The notes beneath the pieces are model-generated. The model searched no databases, was not told the DNA's origin, and worked only from the letters and a program-made list of their open reading frames with translations. From the NCBI GenBank assembly GCA_019752535.1, contig JAIEMA010000009.1, positions 62,001 to 126,000 of the forward strand: DNA of 64,000 nt, given 5' to 3'. The stretch comes from Bacteriovoracaceae bacterium (GTDB taxonomy: Bacteria > Bdellovibrionota > Bacteriovoracia > Bacteriovoracales > Bacteriovoracaceae). How positions within the stretch are numbered: position 1 is the first letter of the stretch; each line of letters starts with the position of its first letter. Made by a program: the position numbers and the translations under genes. Positions 49,233 through 59,037 of this stretch are shown one piece after another.

Positions 49233-50456
49233 ATGAAACCAACATTTAAAGAATTTCAAGCCGCCTCAAAAGTCTTAAGCAAAATCATTGATCCCACTCC
49301 GTTGATCAAAAATGAGTGGCTCTCTTTACAGTATGATTGCGAAGTTTGGCTGAAACTTGAAAACATGCTTCCCATTGGATCCTTTAAGATGCGTGGGGCA
49401 ACTTATAAAATTTCAACTCTCACGGCCGCAGAAAAAAAACGAGGCGTTCTTGCCGTGAGTGCTGGCAATCACGCTCAAGGAGTCGCTTGGGCGGCTAAAA
49501 GATTTGGCGTTGATGCCACAATCGTTATGCCTGAAGGGTCACCCTTAACTAAAATTCGCAACACCGAATCTCTTGGGGCCAAAGTCGTGCTTCATGGAGC
49601 AAGCATCGAAGAGTGTTTTGAGCACGCAGAGCAAATGATGAAGAAAAAGCCCATGACTTTTATTCATCCTTATAAAGATCCTAGTGTCATTTGCGGTCAA
49701 GGCTCTATCGGCTTTGAATTAGTCAATCAGCTGCCGGACATGGATTTTGTTTTCAGCTCAATTGGTGGCGGAGGACTGGTTTCAGGTCTCGGAATTGTAC
49801 TCAAAGAGCTAAAGCCAAAAGTTAAATTGATAGCCGCTCAGGCCGCAGGTTGTAAGGCCATGGTGGACTCACTTCAAAAAGGGAAGGTCGTGCAAGGAGA
49901 GAGGGCCGAGACTTTCGCCGATGGAATTCGCGTGAAGCTTGCCAATCCTGAAATGTTTAAAATTTTAGATTCTGTTGTCGATGAAGCATTGGCGATTGAA
50001 GATGAAAAAATTGCTCTTGCTGTTTTAAGACTCATTGAAAGAGCGCGTGTGATTGCCGAAGGAGCGGGAGCACTTCCGCTGGCCACTCTGGATGAACTTC
50101 ATAAGAAAAATCCTAGACGCTTTAAGGGCAAAAAAGTGGTCCTCGTTGTCTGCGGCGGAAATATTGATGTGAATCTTCTTGAGCGCATTATTGATCGCGG
50201 CTTGATTGAAGGAAAAAGAAAAGTGCGCCTCTCAGTTCCGATTACCGATCGTCCGGGAACTTTGCATGTGCTCACGGGAATGATTAAAGATTCTGGCGCC
50301 AATATTCTCCAAGTCGTGCATGACCGTGACTCTCATGGAACGGGTCTTACAGGGGCGAATGTTCAATTCACTCTCGAGACGAAGGGGCCACCGGAGCTTA
50401 AATCATTGGTCGATAAAATCACCAAAGATTTTCCGCTTTGTAAGGTTTTGGATTAG
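49233..50456 (+). CDS. ilvA: Threonine ammonia-lyase (PLP, C-terminal ACT domain)
   Basis: LENMLPIGSFKMRGATYKI (PLP Lys), SAGNHAQGVAWAAK, SSIGGGGLVSGLG, ACT-like C-terminus. Confidence 0.93.
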   Translation: MKPTFKEFQAASKVLSKIIDPTPLIKNEWLSLQYDCEVWLKLENMLPIGSFKMRGATYKISTLTAAEKKRGVLAVSAGNHAQGVAWAAKRFGVDATIVMPEGSPLTKIRNTESLGAKVVLHGASIEECFEHAEQMMKKKPMTFIHPYKDPSVICGQGSIGFELVNQLPDMDFVFSSIGGGGLVSGLGIVLKELKPKVKLIAAQAAGCKAMVDSLQKGKVVQGERAETFADGIRVKLANPEMFKILDSVVDEALAIEDEKIALAVLRLIERARVIAEGAGALPLATLDELHKKNPRRFKGKKVVLVVCGGNIDVNLLERIIDRGLIEGKRKVRLSVPITDRPGTLHVLTGMIKDSGANILQVVHDRDSHGTGLTGANVQFTLETKGPPELKSLVDKITKDFPLCKVLD

Positions 50457-51203
50457 TTACCAGCAAAATGTGGTTAGTCGATTGGGAGTCGTATTCCAAA
50501 TCATCTTCTGGCCTGGACTTGGAAGTCCATCTTCTGAATAAGGGATAGTATAAGAAATGGATGAGGCATAATTCGAGTCATAGATTCCAAAAATCACTTT
50601 CTCAATTTTATTCGACTTATATTTGATCTCTACATTATGCACAGCTACCACATGACTGTAATAAAGCATCAAAGGCCATTGACCCTTGTTGACCAATTGA
50701 ATGAGCGCTTGAACATTTTGATGCAGGTTAAAACGATCAAAGGTGCCGCTGATGGGCGAGTCTTTATTGATAAGAAATGAATCAAGATTCCAGCTGATTT
50801 CTCGAATGGCGATATCAGTGTTGTAAGCAATCGCAGTGCTCATGAATAAATCTTTGTAGGCTGAGCAGAGTTCTTGAAGATTTGAGAATCCATCAATACT
50901 GACTTTCTTCTTAGTACTGCATCCACCAGAGTGGTAGCGAATGATTTCACTCAAAGCCCAGTAAGTGTCGGCCTGATCCATCTTCTTCTTTGAGGGATTA
51001 AATTTTGCATGCTCATGAAAGGCAGAAACGATTCCAGACATGCCTTGGCAGATGCCTTTCTTATTGCCGAGTTTACCAAGAGGGCCAAAACGTCTGAGCT
51101 CTGTCGTTCCATTTTTAAAGCATAACCCCTCGACTGAAAAATCGAACGCAGCTTGTGAATTGCTGAGAGTCATTGCCATGAGAATTGTAAATAAAACTTT
51201 CAT
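50457..51203 (-). CDS. Exported protein with possible papain-like Cys/His/Asp arrangement
   Basis: Signal peptide; KGICQGMSG (candidate Cys), MLYYSHVVAVHNVEIKY (candidate His), FGIYDSNYA (candidate Asp/Asn). Confidence 0.45.
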   Translation of the reverse strand: MKVLFTILMAMTLSNSQAAFDFSVEGLCFKNGTTELRRFGPLGKLGNKKGICQGMSGIVSAFHEHAKFNPSKKKMDQADTYWALSEIIRYHSGGCSTKKKVSIDGFSNLQELCSAYKDLFMSTAIAYNTDIAIREISWNLDSFLINKDSPISGTFDRFNLHQNVQALIQLVNKGQWPLMLYYSHVVAVHNVEIKYKSNKIEKVIFGIYDSNYASSISYTIPYSEDGLPSPGQKMIWNTTPNRLTTFCW

Positions 51204-51263
51204 TGAGGTTTAACAGTAGCCTGGTTTTTGTTGTGATTTTGAAGGGCCGATAGAATTTACAAG

Positions 51264-51284
51264 GGTGTCTAAAGTTTAGACACC
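51264..51284. promoter_or_regulatory. 21-nt inverted repeat GGTGTCTAAA-G-TTTAGACACC, candidate operator
   Basis: 10-bp perfect arms, located between divergent genes starting at 51203(-) and 51383(+). Confidence 0.55.
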
Positions 51285-51382
51285 ACCTAAATCACTGACA
51301 CTTCATCAACCGTAAAACGAGACCTTGTAAGCTCTTATTTTGGCATCAATCTTCCATATAAAGTCCTAATTAAACCCTAGGA

Positions 51383-54300
51383 ATGCCTATGAGACGCTTA
51401 TTATTCGTCCTGCTCGTCTTTGTTTATGCCATGTCGGCATGGGCACAAATGCGCGGAACAATCCCTCGCGAATACGTCAATCGCCCAGCCTCGGATTTAG
51501 AATATAAGGGTCAACCCATCCTTCCTGAAGAAGCTCATGATCTCTATATCCAATCAAGAAAGCGTCTTGATCTCTCAACACTTAATCCAGTTCAAGACAC
51601 TGACATTTGGAAAGATGCTTTTCCGGCTCGCCTAGATGAAAAACAGCTCGATGATCTTCCCGTTGAAGAGCTCGATGAAGTGAAATATGACTCAAACGTT
51701 CTCTCTCGCAGTGGGAATTATCGCTTTAATGTCACCAAAGTGAATGCCTTTGGTGTGCCTGAAATTTTCACTGTTCTTGTTTCAAAAAATTCACATTCGA
51801 TGCTTCTCACAAAAGCATTGCTCAGAAAAATTGGCTACAACGTACCTGCGATGAAGTGGCTGGCTCAAATGCGCATCAAGTTTGATGATGAAGGCGAAAA
51901 GAAGCGTTTCATTAATTATCTTGAGCGTGAGGCTCTGGCCGGTGATGCCGATAATTGGATCGCTGAAGATTTTGGCGACAACACCTTATTGCTTCAAGAT
52001 GTGGTTGTGATGGAGGGGATGCCTCTCATCTATAACCTCGCCATGGGTCCTATCACGAATGATCTCATTCAAGGCCGCCGTCTCCTTTCAAGCCTTGTCG
52101 TTCCTCTTGCACTCACCAATGTTCCAGAATCAGTCAATATGTTCCGTTGGAGTGTGGGGAACATTGCAGACAACTTAGTTTCTCTTCAACTTGATTACGC
52201 TGATGAGTTTGATTGCTCTTGGGAAGATGCGCGCTGGATTGGCAGAAGAATTGAGAAACTCTCTCGTGCCGATTGGGAAGATGTGGTGGCCTCATCACAC
52301 GTTCCAAAACCTGTTCAGATGGTGATGCTTGAGAAGCTCATTGGGCGTCGTAATAATCTCGTCAAACTTCTCGACCTAGATGCTTTAGAGTTAAAAGTAG
52401 ATCCCAACACCAACTATGGGGCTGAAGTTGTTTCAGGAAAAGTTGTTAAAGAGAAATGGGATGGCTATGCCACTCGTTTTGCTTACGGTGATCCCGATTC
52501 ACCTCTCTCTGATGCTGAGATGACGTCTTGGATAAAATCCAAAGCTCTTCAAACGGCGATCGATGGGGCCGTGAGTTACGTGAATTCACTTCCACAGCTC
52601 GGGTCTGATATTCAAAAACTCAATTCCGCTGAATACGACAACTATATTAAAGATTATATCAATAGTGGCGCTAACGGCGGTGATCCACTTCATATGCCAG
52701 TCAAAGGATGGGTCTTCCCAACTTTCAGGGCCAATCTCGTTCTTACAAGAAATATTACAACCGGAACCTATTTAGGGACCGACAGCATGGTCAATCTTGT
52801 TGATGCCATCGGTATCAATATGGATGCAGGTGTCTTTGCAGGGATGGGAGGAATTCCTTCACCCTTCAACGTAAGTGCCAGAGCCTCTGCCAGTGTGACT
52901 CGTGTTTATGCGCATCTTCGTCCTGTCACCACTTTATCAAAAGCTCTTAAGTATCCATTCAAAAACATGCTTGTCCCAATGGTTAAGCGTGAGTATGGAA
53001 AAAATCTCAATGAGATTTTAAACCTTAATTTGGATGAGCTGACAGATGAGGAGCGCCAAGAAAAATTAAAGAAAGGGCTCGCTCCTTTCAAAGAAGACCT
53101 CCAAATTGGAGAGTCTCTGATTGTGACGGACACAATCCTCGTTGGAGGAAGCGTCAGAGTAGGCGCGAGTTATATGACGTTAGTGAAAGCGAATCTTGGT
53201 GTCGCTCCTTCACAAGTTGTGCTTTCGCGCTTTCATATCCACAGAAGATCAGAAGACATCATCCAAATCTACAGAGATTTTGGTAACGTAAGATCTATCG
53301 CAGTGAATTTCTCACTCGATTCATGGCTTCCTATTATCAAACTTGGATTCAAAACTTCAGCCGGTTCGGCTCGTACAAAGTTTTTCTCACTCAATATTAA
53401 TCCTGAACAAAAAGATGCCGCTGCTCAAGTCGCGGCCCTAAGAGATGCTCTTCTTCATTCTTCTCTAAAGAAAGTTGAAAAGCTTCAAAAGCCTTGGGTC
53501 GTTGAGCATAAATTCTCTGAAACTGAAAAGAAGATGGGAATCTTCTTCTGGCGCTGGAATAAAATCAATTCATTTACCGATATGGATATTCAGCATCCTA
53601 AAGGGGACCATCGCCAATTCTTTAGAGCTTACGCTGGTCAGAACAAAGGTAAAGATTATCAAGAATTTGCTCTTGAATCAGTCAGAAACTGGCTGTCGCT
53701 CTTCTTGAAATTTGATTTCAATTCAACGAACTCCACTAGTAACCCAGGCTTCAGTTTCAAGGGCTCAGCTAAAAATAAAGTACTCACCTATGAAGGCGAG
53801 ACCACGGGAAGCCAAACGGTTGTTCAGCCCTTCATGCGCCTCTCGCGCATTTGGAATGGCTGGGAAGTGGATCAGAAGAAAGCTCAAGAAATTTTAGAGG
53901 AAATTAGAAATCGCTATGGATTCCAGTTCTATGAACAAACAGTCTTAAACGATACGATTAAAATTTTCCTCTATACCATCAGCGTCAATGTACTTGTTTA
54001 TGATAAAGGCGTTGAGCAGATGGCGGCTCTTGATGAGGATGAAGTTCGTCGTATCTTTAGTCGTCATGCGATGAGAGCTGACTTACGCCAACGTCCATTA
54101 AATGAAGAAGCCGATGAGACAGCTTCAAGAGCGTTCCTTAAGGCCAGAAGAAAGTGGCTTAAAGCCAGAGATGAAGGGGATACGAAAGAAGCTTCATCAC
54201 AAGCGATGAAAGCTCTCACGGAAGCGGAAGATAAATTAAATCTCGAAGGTCTTCGTGCACTTTTAGGTGGCGAAGGCAATTTCTATGTCACTTCAAAAAT

Positions 54301-54469
54301 CGATGGCTACCGCACCGGTGATGAAGATGGAGATCGCGCGATTATCTCAAACTCTTTTGGTGAGTACGGACGTCGTGAAATTGCAGGACCTCTACAATCA
54401 ATCGTTCAACAATCTGAAATGCTAGAAGGTGAATTCTTCATCTACTGGATTATGACAAGGCTGATATAG
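51383..54469 (+). CDS. Large exported protein of unknown function (1028 aa)
   Basis: Signal peptide MPMRRLLFVLLVFVYAMSAWAQ; long open frame with RBS; no family recognised. Confidence 0.85.
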   Translation: MPMRRLLFVLLVFVYAMSAWAQMRGTIPREYVNRPASDLEYKGQPILPEEAHDLYIQSRKRLDLSTLNPVQDTDIWKDAFPARLDEKQLDDLPVEELDEVKYDSNVLSRSGNYRFNVTKVNAFGVPEIFTVLVSKNSHSMLLTKALLRKIGYNVPAMKWLAQMRIKFDDEGEKKRFINYLEREALAGDADNWIAEDFGDNTLLLQDVVVMEGMPLIYNLAMGPITNDLIQGRRLLSSLVVPLALTNVPESVNMFRWSVGNIADNLVSLQLDYADEFDCSWEDARWIGRRIEKLSRADWEDVVASSHVPKPVQMVMLEKLIGRRNNLVKLLDLDALELKVDPNTNYGAEVVSGKVVKEKWDGYATRFAYGDPDSPLSDAEMTSWIKSKALQTAIDGAVSYVNSLPQLGSDIQKLNSAEYDNYIKDYINSGANGGDPLHMPVKGWVFPTFRANLVLTRNITTGTYLGTDSMVNLVDAIGINMDAGVFAGMGGIPSPFNVSARASASVTRVYAHLRPVTTLSKALKYPFKNMLVPMVKREYGKNLNEILNLNLDELTDEERQEKLKKGLAPFKEDLQIGESLIVTDTILVGGSVRVGASYMTLVKANLGVAPSQVVLSRFHIHRRSEDIIQIYRDFGNVRSIAVNFSLDSWLPIIKLGFKTSAGSARTKFFSLNINPEQKDAAAQVAALRDALLHSSLKKVEKLQKPWVVEHKFSETEKKMGIFFWRWNKINSFTDMDIQHPKGDHRQFFRAYAGQNKGKDYQEFALESVRNWLSLFLKFDFNSTNSTSNPGFSFKGSAKNKVLTYEGETTGSQTVVQPFMRLSRIWNGWEVDQKKAQEILEEIRNRYGFQFYEQTVLNDTIKIFLYTISVNVLVYDKGVEQMAALDEDEVRRIFSRHAMRADLRQRPLNEEADETASRAFLKARRKWLKARDEGDTKEASSQAMKALTEAEDKLNLEGLRALLGGEGNFYVTSKIDGYRTGDEDGDRAIISNSFGEYGRREIAGPLQSIVQQSEMLEGEFFIYWIMTRLI

Positions 54470-54470
54470 T

Positions 54471-57400
54471 ATGAAAAAGCTTCTTCTTCTCACCACACTT
54501 GTCTCGTTTAATGCTCTTGCGGGCACTTGGGTTGTACAAACGAAAAGACCACTTAATCCACTTGAGATTAAAACACTCAGCGCTCAGGGAGTAACATTAG
54601 AGAAATTTGCTCCGGGACACAAAACGGGTGAATTCTCAAAAATGTATGTTTGGAGTTCAAAGTCTGAGCCGAAGCATCAACAGATTAAGAAAATTGAAAG
54701 TTCATTCGCTCTTTCAACTCAGTCGATCATTCCGAATCCAAAAGGGGAGCGCGTGCTCTCTGAACCTTTGTTTGGCTATCAGTGGGCCCTTTATAATCAA
54801 GAGCAGACTTTGGTCAAAGAAGAGGATGATATAAGAAACATCCGTCTTCTAGGCGTTCGTGGAAATGATCTGAATTGGAAAAATGTTTTAGAAAAAACTC
54901 GCGTGAAGGGTAAATCACCATTGGTTGCGATTGTAGATACCGGTGTGGATTATAATCATCCTGAACTTGTCGATGCCGTCATCAAAAACACCAAAGAGTG
55001 TGAAGCTGAAGATAAAACGAAAGACAACGATGGTAACGGTCTTCCAGGAGACTGTTTAGGTTGGAATTTTACGGCTCCTCTTAACTCTGATGCCGCTCGT
55101 GATCCCATGGATCGCGCAGGCCATGGCACGCACTTATCAGGCATCGTGGCCGCGAAGCATGACGGTAAAGGGATCGCCGGTCTTGCTCCTGACATGAAAA
55201 TTCTCGCTGTTAAAGTCATCAATGATGGTGAAACTGAAACATCACAAGACGGCCCAAGGCTTGCGATGTCTGATCGCCTAGCTCGTGGAATCGTTTACGC
55301 CGTTGACCGTGGAGCTGATGTCATCAATCTCTCTCTGGGGTGGCCGCGCTCACTTGAAACTGATTATTTACGTAAAGCTGTGAGTTACGCTTTCTCTAAA
55401 GGAGCTCTTCTCGTTGCAGCTGCAGGTAACAACAATTCTTCTGAACCCATCTTCCCTTGCGCGATTGATGGAGTGATCTGTGTCGGTGCAACCACGATTG
55501 ATGGCACTTGGGCCGGCTTTTCTAACTTTGGCTCATCGGTTGATGTGCTCGCTCCAGGAGAAGGAATCCTTAGTACCTCACCACTTGATATAGAGCCTGA
55601 GCTCTTTAACGTCCCAGGTTTTGATATTAAAAATGGAACGTCACAAGCCGCTCCTTATGTGACGGCCGCGCTTGCTCTTCTGAAAGCCAAGCATGCTGAT
55701 TGGAGTTTAGAGGCACTCAAAGCCAAACTCATGGCTTCTTCCAAAGATCAAATCAAGGGATCGAAGTATTCCTCTGGCGGATCACTTGATCTCGTGAAAC
55801 TTCTGGGTGATGACACTCTTCCCGTTCTGGTGCGTCCACAATTTAAATTGTTGCGCCAATTGATCTTTGCTGTGGGTGAGACGGAAAAATCATTTCAACT
55901 TCCGATTAAGAGTTTAGGATCAGATGCCACGAATGTGAAAGTTACGATACGCTCACTTTCTGATGCCATTGAAATTTTAAATGGCGAGCAAGACTTGGGA
56001 GATATGAAATCTCTAGAAGCAAAGACTCTAGATATTCGCTACAACCTTAAGGATTTAAATTCACACAGCCAAATTCGTCTTGAAGTGATTGTCTCTGTTG
56101 GTGAGAGCTCGACATCTTACTTTGCAGAAATTCCACTTGTGAGAGATATCAGAAAAGATCGCAACATGAAGAATCGCCTCTTCCGATTCGCAGGCCCTGT
56201 TCTCCCTGTTGGCGTCATTAAAGATGGAATTGTGCAGGCCCTTGTCTCAACGATTGATGAGCTTCATCCGTCAGGGAAGCAAGAGTTTTTCATGCGCCGC
56301 CTAGTCACAGAACCGAAAGAAGGGGAAGTGAAGGGCATTACTGTGACTATTTTACGCTCAAGAGAAAATGACATCGTTCAGCTGCAGAAAACTGTAACAA
56401 TTGAAAATGCCACTCAGCTCATTAGCTTCACTCGTATGGATGTGAACTATGATGGCGTTGAAGATTATTTCATGCAAACTTTGGTTGAAGATGAATCAGG
56501 GAAGAATTTAAAGTTCTCTTACTTTGATAAAAACCTTGAGCCTCTCTTTGGCGAGGATTCAACTTGGACTTTTAAACCAGAGGTCGCAGTCATTGCGGAA
56601 AACTCTCTGCGATTTATGGCGGTTGATTTTAAAGGTCACGGTAAAGTGGCTGTTCCAGTCTTTTCCACTTCTGGACGCCTTCCAAAAGCAGACCAAGACC
56701 CTTCTCCATGGGTGAGAAGTGATAATGGAAAACGTGACCGTATCTATATTCTTGTTCCAGAGAAAACAAGTGAAGGCGTAGTTGTTAATACTCGCTCGAT
56801 TTCAACAATTAAGTTTCTGGAAGAGACTCTTAAGAAGTTCGGTTTTGCTTGGGATGAGCGTGTAGATTATTTAGATATGCTCTCGCAATCTCAAAAGCGC
56901 TTCCAGGAAGGAAAGGTCGATATCCTCTTCTCGATTGGTCGCGGTGTTTTTAGAAAATTAAAAAAGTTAACACTCTCAACTCCTGACTCTTACGAGTGGA
57001 GTGATTACGCTCAAGATAACGTGCGCCTTGAAGGCATGACTCGCCAAAACCTCCTCGATCTTAACGGTGAAGATTTTTATCGTGGTGGTGATGTGTTTGC
57101 CGGATTCTATGATTCAGTGACAGCAAAAATTTTGGCGTTCACTGGAAATGTGAAGCCCACTACTCAGACTGTGATTCGTCACGATAGTAAATTAGATTCA
57201 CTTCTCAATCATCTAGGAAGCTATAAAGAAGACAGTGGTTGGAGTCACTTCATGCAAACGAAGTCGAAGCTTCTTTTGGTGCGCCAAAAAGGAAGTGAGA
57301 CGAAGAAATTTACTCGTCCTATTCTTCGCTTCAGCTTCTTGCCTGGTAAGATGCTCTCGGAACTTTATTATCCTATCTATGTGAAGAGTAATGATGTGAA

Positions 57401-57626
57401 GCAGCCGGCCCTCTATGTGGATTCAACTCAAATCACGGCCAATCGAGTGCATGTGTTGGTTTCAAATGATGAAGGCTTAACGGCTCCGGCCCGCTTTAGT
57501 ATTTTTGTTCCGAACAATTGTAAGGCCCTTAATCCGCAGATCACCGCCAACAAAGCGACCTTTCAATATAATCTGTTGTGTGCGGAAGCTGATGGTTGGA
57601 CGCTTAAGAGTCTTGAGTTGAAGTAG
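54471..57626 (+). CDS. S8 subtilisin-like serine peptidase with large C-terminal region (1051 aa)
   Basis: VAIVDTGVDYNHPEL, GHGTHLSGIVAAKHDGKGIAGLAP, GTSQAAPYVTAALALLKA; signal peptide; 1-nt gap to the upstream gene. Confidence 0.94.
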   Translation: MKKLLLLTTLVSFNALAGTWVVQTKRPLNPLEIKTLSAQGVTLEKFAPGHKTGEFSKMYVWSSKSEPKHQQIKKIESSFALSTQSIIPNPKGERVLSEPLFGYQWALYNQEQTLVKEEDDIRNIRLLGVRGNDLNWKNVLEKTRVKGKSPLVAIVDTGVDYNHPELVDAVIKNTKECEAEDKTKDNDGNGLPGDCLGWNFTAPLNSDAARDPMDRAGHGTHLSGIVAAKHDGKGIAGLAPDMKILAVKVINDGETETSQDGPRLAMSDRLARGIVYAVDRGADVINLSLGWPRSLETDYLRKAVSYAFSKGALLVAAAGNNNSSEPIFPCAIDGVICVGATTIDGTWAGFSNFGSSVDVLAPGEGILSTSPLDIEPELFNVPGFDIKNGTSQAAPYVTAALALLKAKHADWSLEALKAKLMASSKDQIKGSKYSSGGSLDLVKLLGDDTLPVLVRPQFKLLRQLIFAVGETEKSFQLPIKSLGSDATNVKVTIRSLSDAIEILNGEQDLGDMKSLEAKTLDIRYNLKDLNSHSQIRLEVIVSVGESSTSYFAEIPLVRDIRKDRNMKNRLFRFAGPVLPVGVIKDGIVQALVSTIDELHPSGKQEFFMRRLVTEPKEGEVKGITVTILRSRENDIVQLQKTVTIENATQLISFTRMDVNYDGVEDYFMQTLVEDESGKNLKFSYFDKNLEPLFGEDSTWTFKPEVAVIAENSLRFMAVDFKGHGKVAVPVFSTSGRLPKADQDPSPWVRSDNGKRDRIYILVPEKTSEGVVVNTRSISTIKFLEETLKKFGFAWDERVDYLDMLSQSQKRFQEGKVDILFSIGRGVFRKLKKLTLSTPDSYEWSDYAQDNVRLEGMTRQNLLDLNGEDFYRGGDVFAGFYDSVTAKILAFTGNVKPTTQTVIRHDSKLDSLLNHLGSYKEDSGWSHFMQTKSKLLLVRQKGSETKKFTRPILRFSFLPGKMLSELYYPIYVKSNDVKQPALYVDSTQITANRVHVLVSNDEGLTAPARFSIFVPNNCKALNPQITANKATFQYNLLCAEADGWTLKSLELK

Positions 57627-57653
57627 ATAAATACAAAAAATGTTTGCCATCTT

Positions 57654-57676
57654 CTGGCCCCGAATTTCGGGGCCAG
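57654..57676. repeat. 23-nt near-perfect palindrome CTGGCCCCGAA-T-TTCGGGGCCAG
   Basis: 11-bp perfect arms around one base, just 3' of the S8 peptidase gene. Confidence 0.8.
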
Positions 57677-57865
57677 TGTCATTTTGACTCCGAAATCAGC
57701 CTCATTTTGGCCCCAAACACACAGTTTTAGTTGGCAAGCAACTTGCTCAGGAATTTTTACACAGAACGACGCAGGATGCGACTTAACGTGTTAATAGAGC
57801 ACGTCCGTATTTTATTTTTATTAACGCCCTTAGGGGAACGTAAACATTTTTAGAAAGGGGTTCGT

Positions 57866-58975
57866 ATGAAGAGCAAAGCTTTAGCCGTCTTGGCAATGGT
57901 TTCATTCTTAGCCATCACTACTGGCTGTAATGACCGTTACCAAGAAGGATTTGATGCTGGTTATAGCCAAGGTTATGACTCTGGTTACGCTGATGGAGAC
58001 GCTGATGGATATGAGCGCGCTCGCGTTTATTTCCAATCTCAAGACTACGCTGCTGGCTTTGCCGCTGGTACAGCTGCTGGTATCACCACTGGCTACAACC
58101 AAGGTTATGCTGTTGGTAAGACTGATGGTATCGCGATCGGCCAGCAACAGGGTTACAACACTGGATACGCTGATGGATATGATGATGGCTACGTAGATGG
58201 CGATGCTCATGGCTACACAGCTGGCTATGATAATGGTTACGATGATGGTTATGCTGATGGATCAGATCCAGGTGCTATCACAGCTGCTTACAATAATGGT
58301 TACAACGATGGTTATTCTGATGGCGATGCTGACGGATACACATCTGGCTATAACAATGGTTATGATGACGGCACGGCTGACAGCTACGATCTTGGTTACA
58401 ATGACGGATTCGGCGACGGATACGATATTGGCTTTGATGATGGATGGGATGCAGCTCTTGGTCTCTCGGTTGGACCTCTTAAGACAAACTCAGCTAACGC
58501 TCGCACAAACCTTCTCTCTAAAGTTCATAATGATCTTGTGAACTACAGCAAGATTAAGGCGCCAAAAGTCACGGCCCGCGGTCTTGAGGCTAACGGTCGC
58601 TTGATCTTTGAAGAGACTTCAATGACTTCAAAAGATCTTGAGAAGCGTGCTGCTGCAACTGAGAAGTATTTAATTACTGAGATGGGCAAACAGATCGCTG
58701 TGAAATTTGGTCTTTCAACTGAGCGCTCATTCAAGGTCGCGAAGATTTCAAATCACTGGAGAAAGTTCTCTACTTCTCGCGCAGTGACTGCTGATGATGC
58801 TGATGCATTCTCTGAAGAATTGATCGGCGCTAACCTTAAAGAGGTTGAAGTGGCAGTGAAAGCTTCTATGAAAGGTGAGACGAATGACTTGAACTCACTT
58901 CTTTCAAAAGCAGCAGCTCAAAACAAAACATCACCTGAGAAAATCTCAATGATGATGAATGAGTTGTTTTTCTAA
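57866..58975 (+). CDS. Lipoprotein with GYxDGYxDG 4-residue repeats and conserved C-terminal domain (copy 1)
   Basis: Lipobox ITTGC followed by NDRYQEGFDAGYSQGYDSGYADGDADGY...; C-terminal KVHNDLVNYSKIKAPKVTARGLEANGRLIFEETSMTSKDLEKRAAATEKYL. Confidence 0.9.
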   Translation: MKSKALAVLAMVSFLAITTGCNDRYQEGFDAGYSQGYDSGYADGDADGYERARVYFQSQDYAAGFAAGTAAGITTGYNQGYAVGKTDGIAIGQQQGYNTGYADGYDDGYVDGDAHGYTAGYDNGYDDGYADGSDPGAITAAYNNGYNDGYSDGDADGYTSGYNNGYDDGTADSYDLGYNDGFGDGYDIGFDDGWDAALGLSVGPLKTNSANARTNLLSKVHNDLVNYSKIKAPKVTARGLEANGRLIFEETSMTSKDLEKRAAATEKYLITEMGKQIAVKFGLSTERSFKVAKISNHWRKFSTSRAVTADDADAFSEELIGANLKEVEVAVKASMKGETNDLNSLLSKAAAQNKTSPEKISMMMNELFF

Positions 58976-58997
58976 AATCTAGACAGGTTTAAATGAT

Positions 58998-59022
58998 GGG
59001 GTCCTTCGGGGCCCCTTCTTTA
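58998..59022 (+). terminator. TTCG-tetraloop terminator between the two paralogues
   Basis: GGGGTCC-TTCG-GGGCCCC then TTCTTTATT; ends about 16 nt before the ATG at 59038. Confidence 0.75.
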
Positions 59023-59037
59023 TTGGGTGGGGAAATT

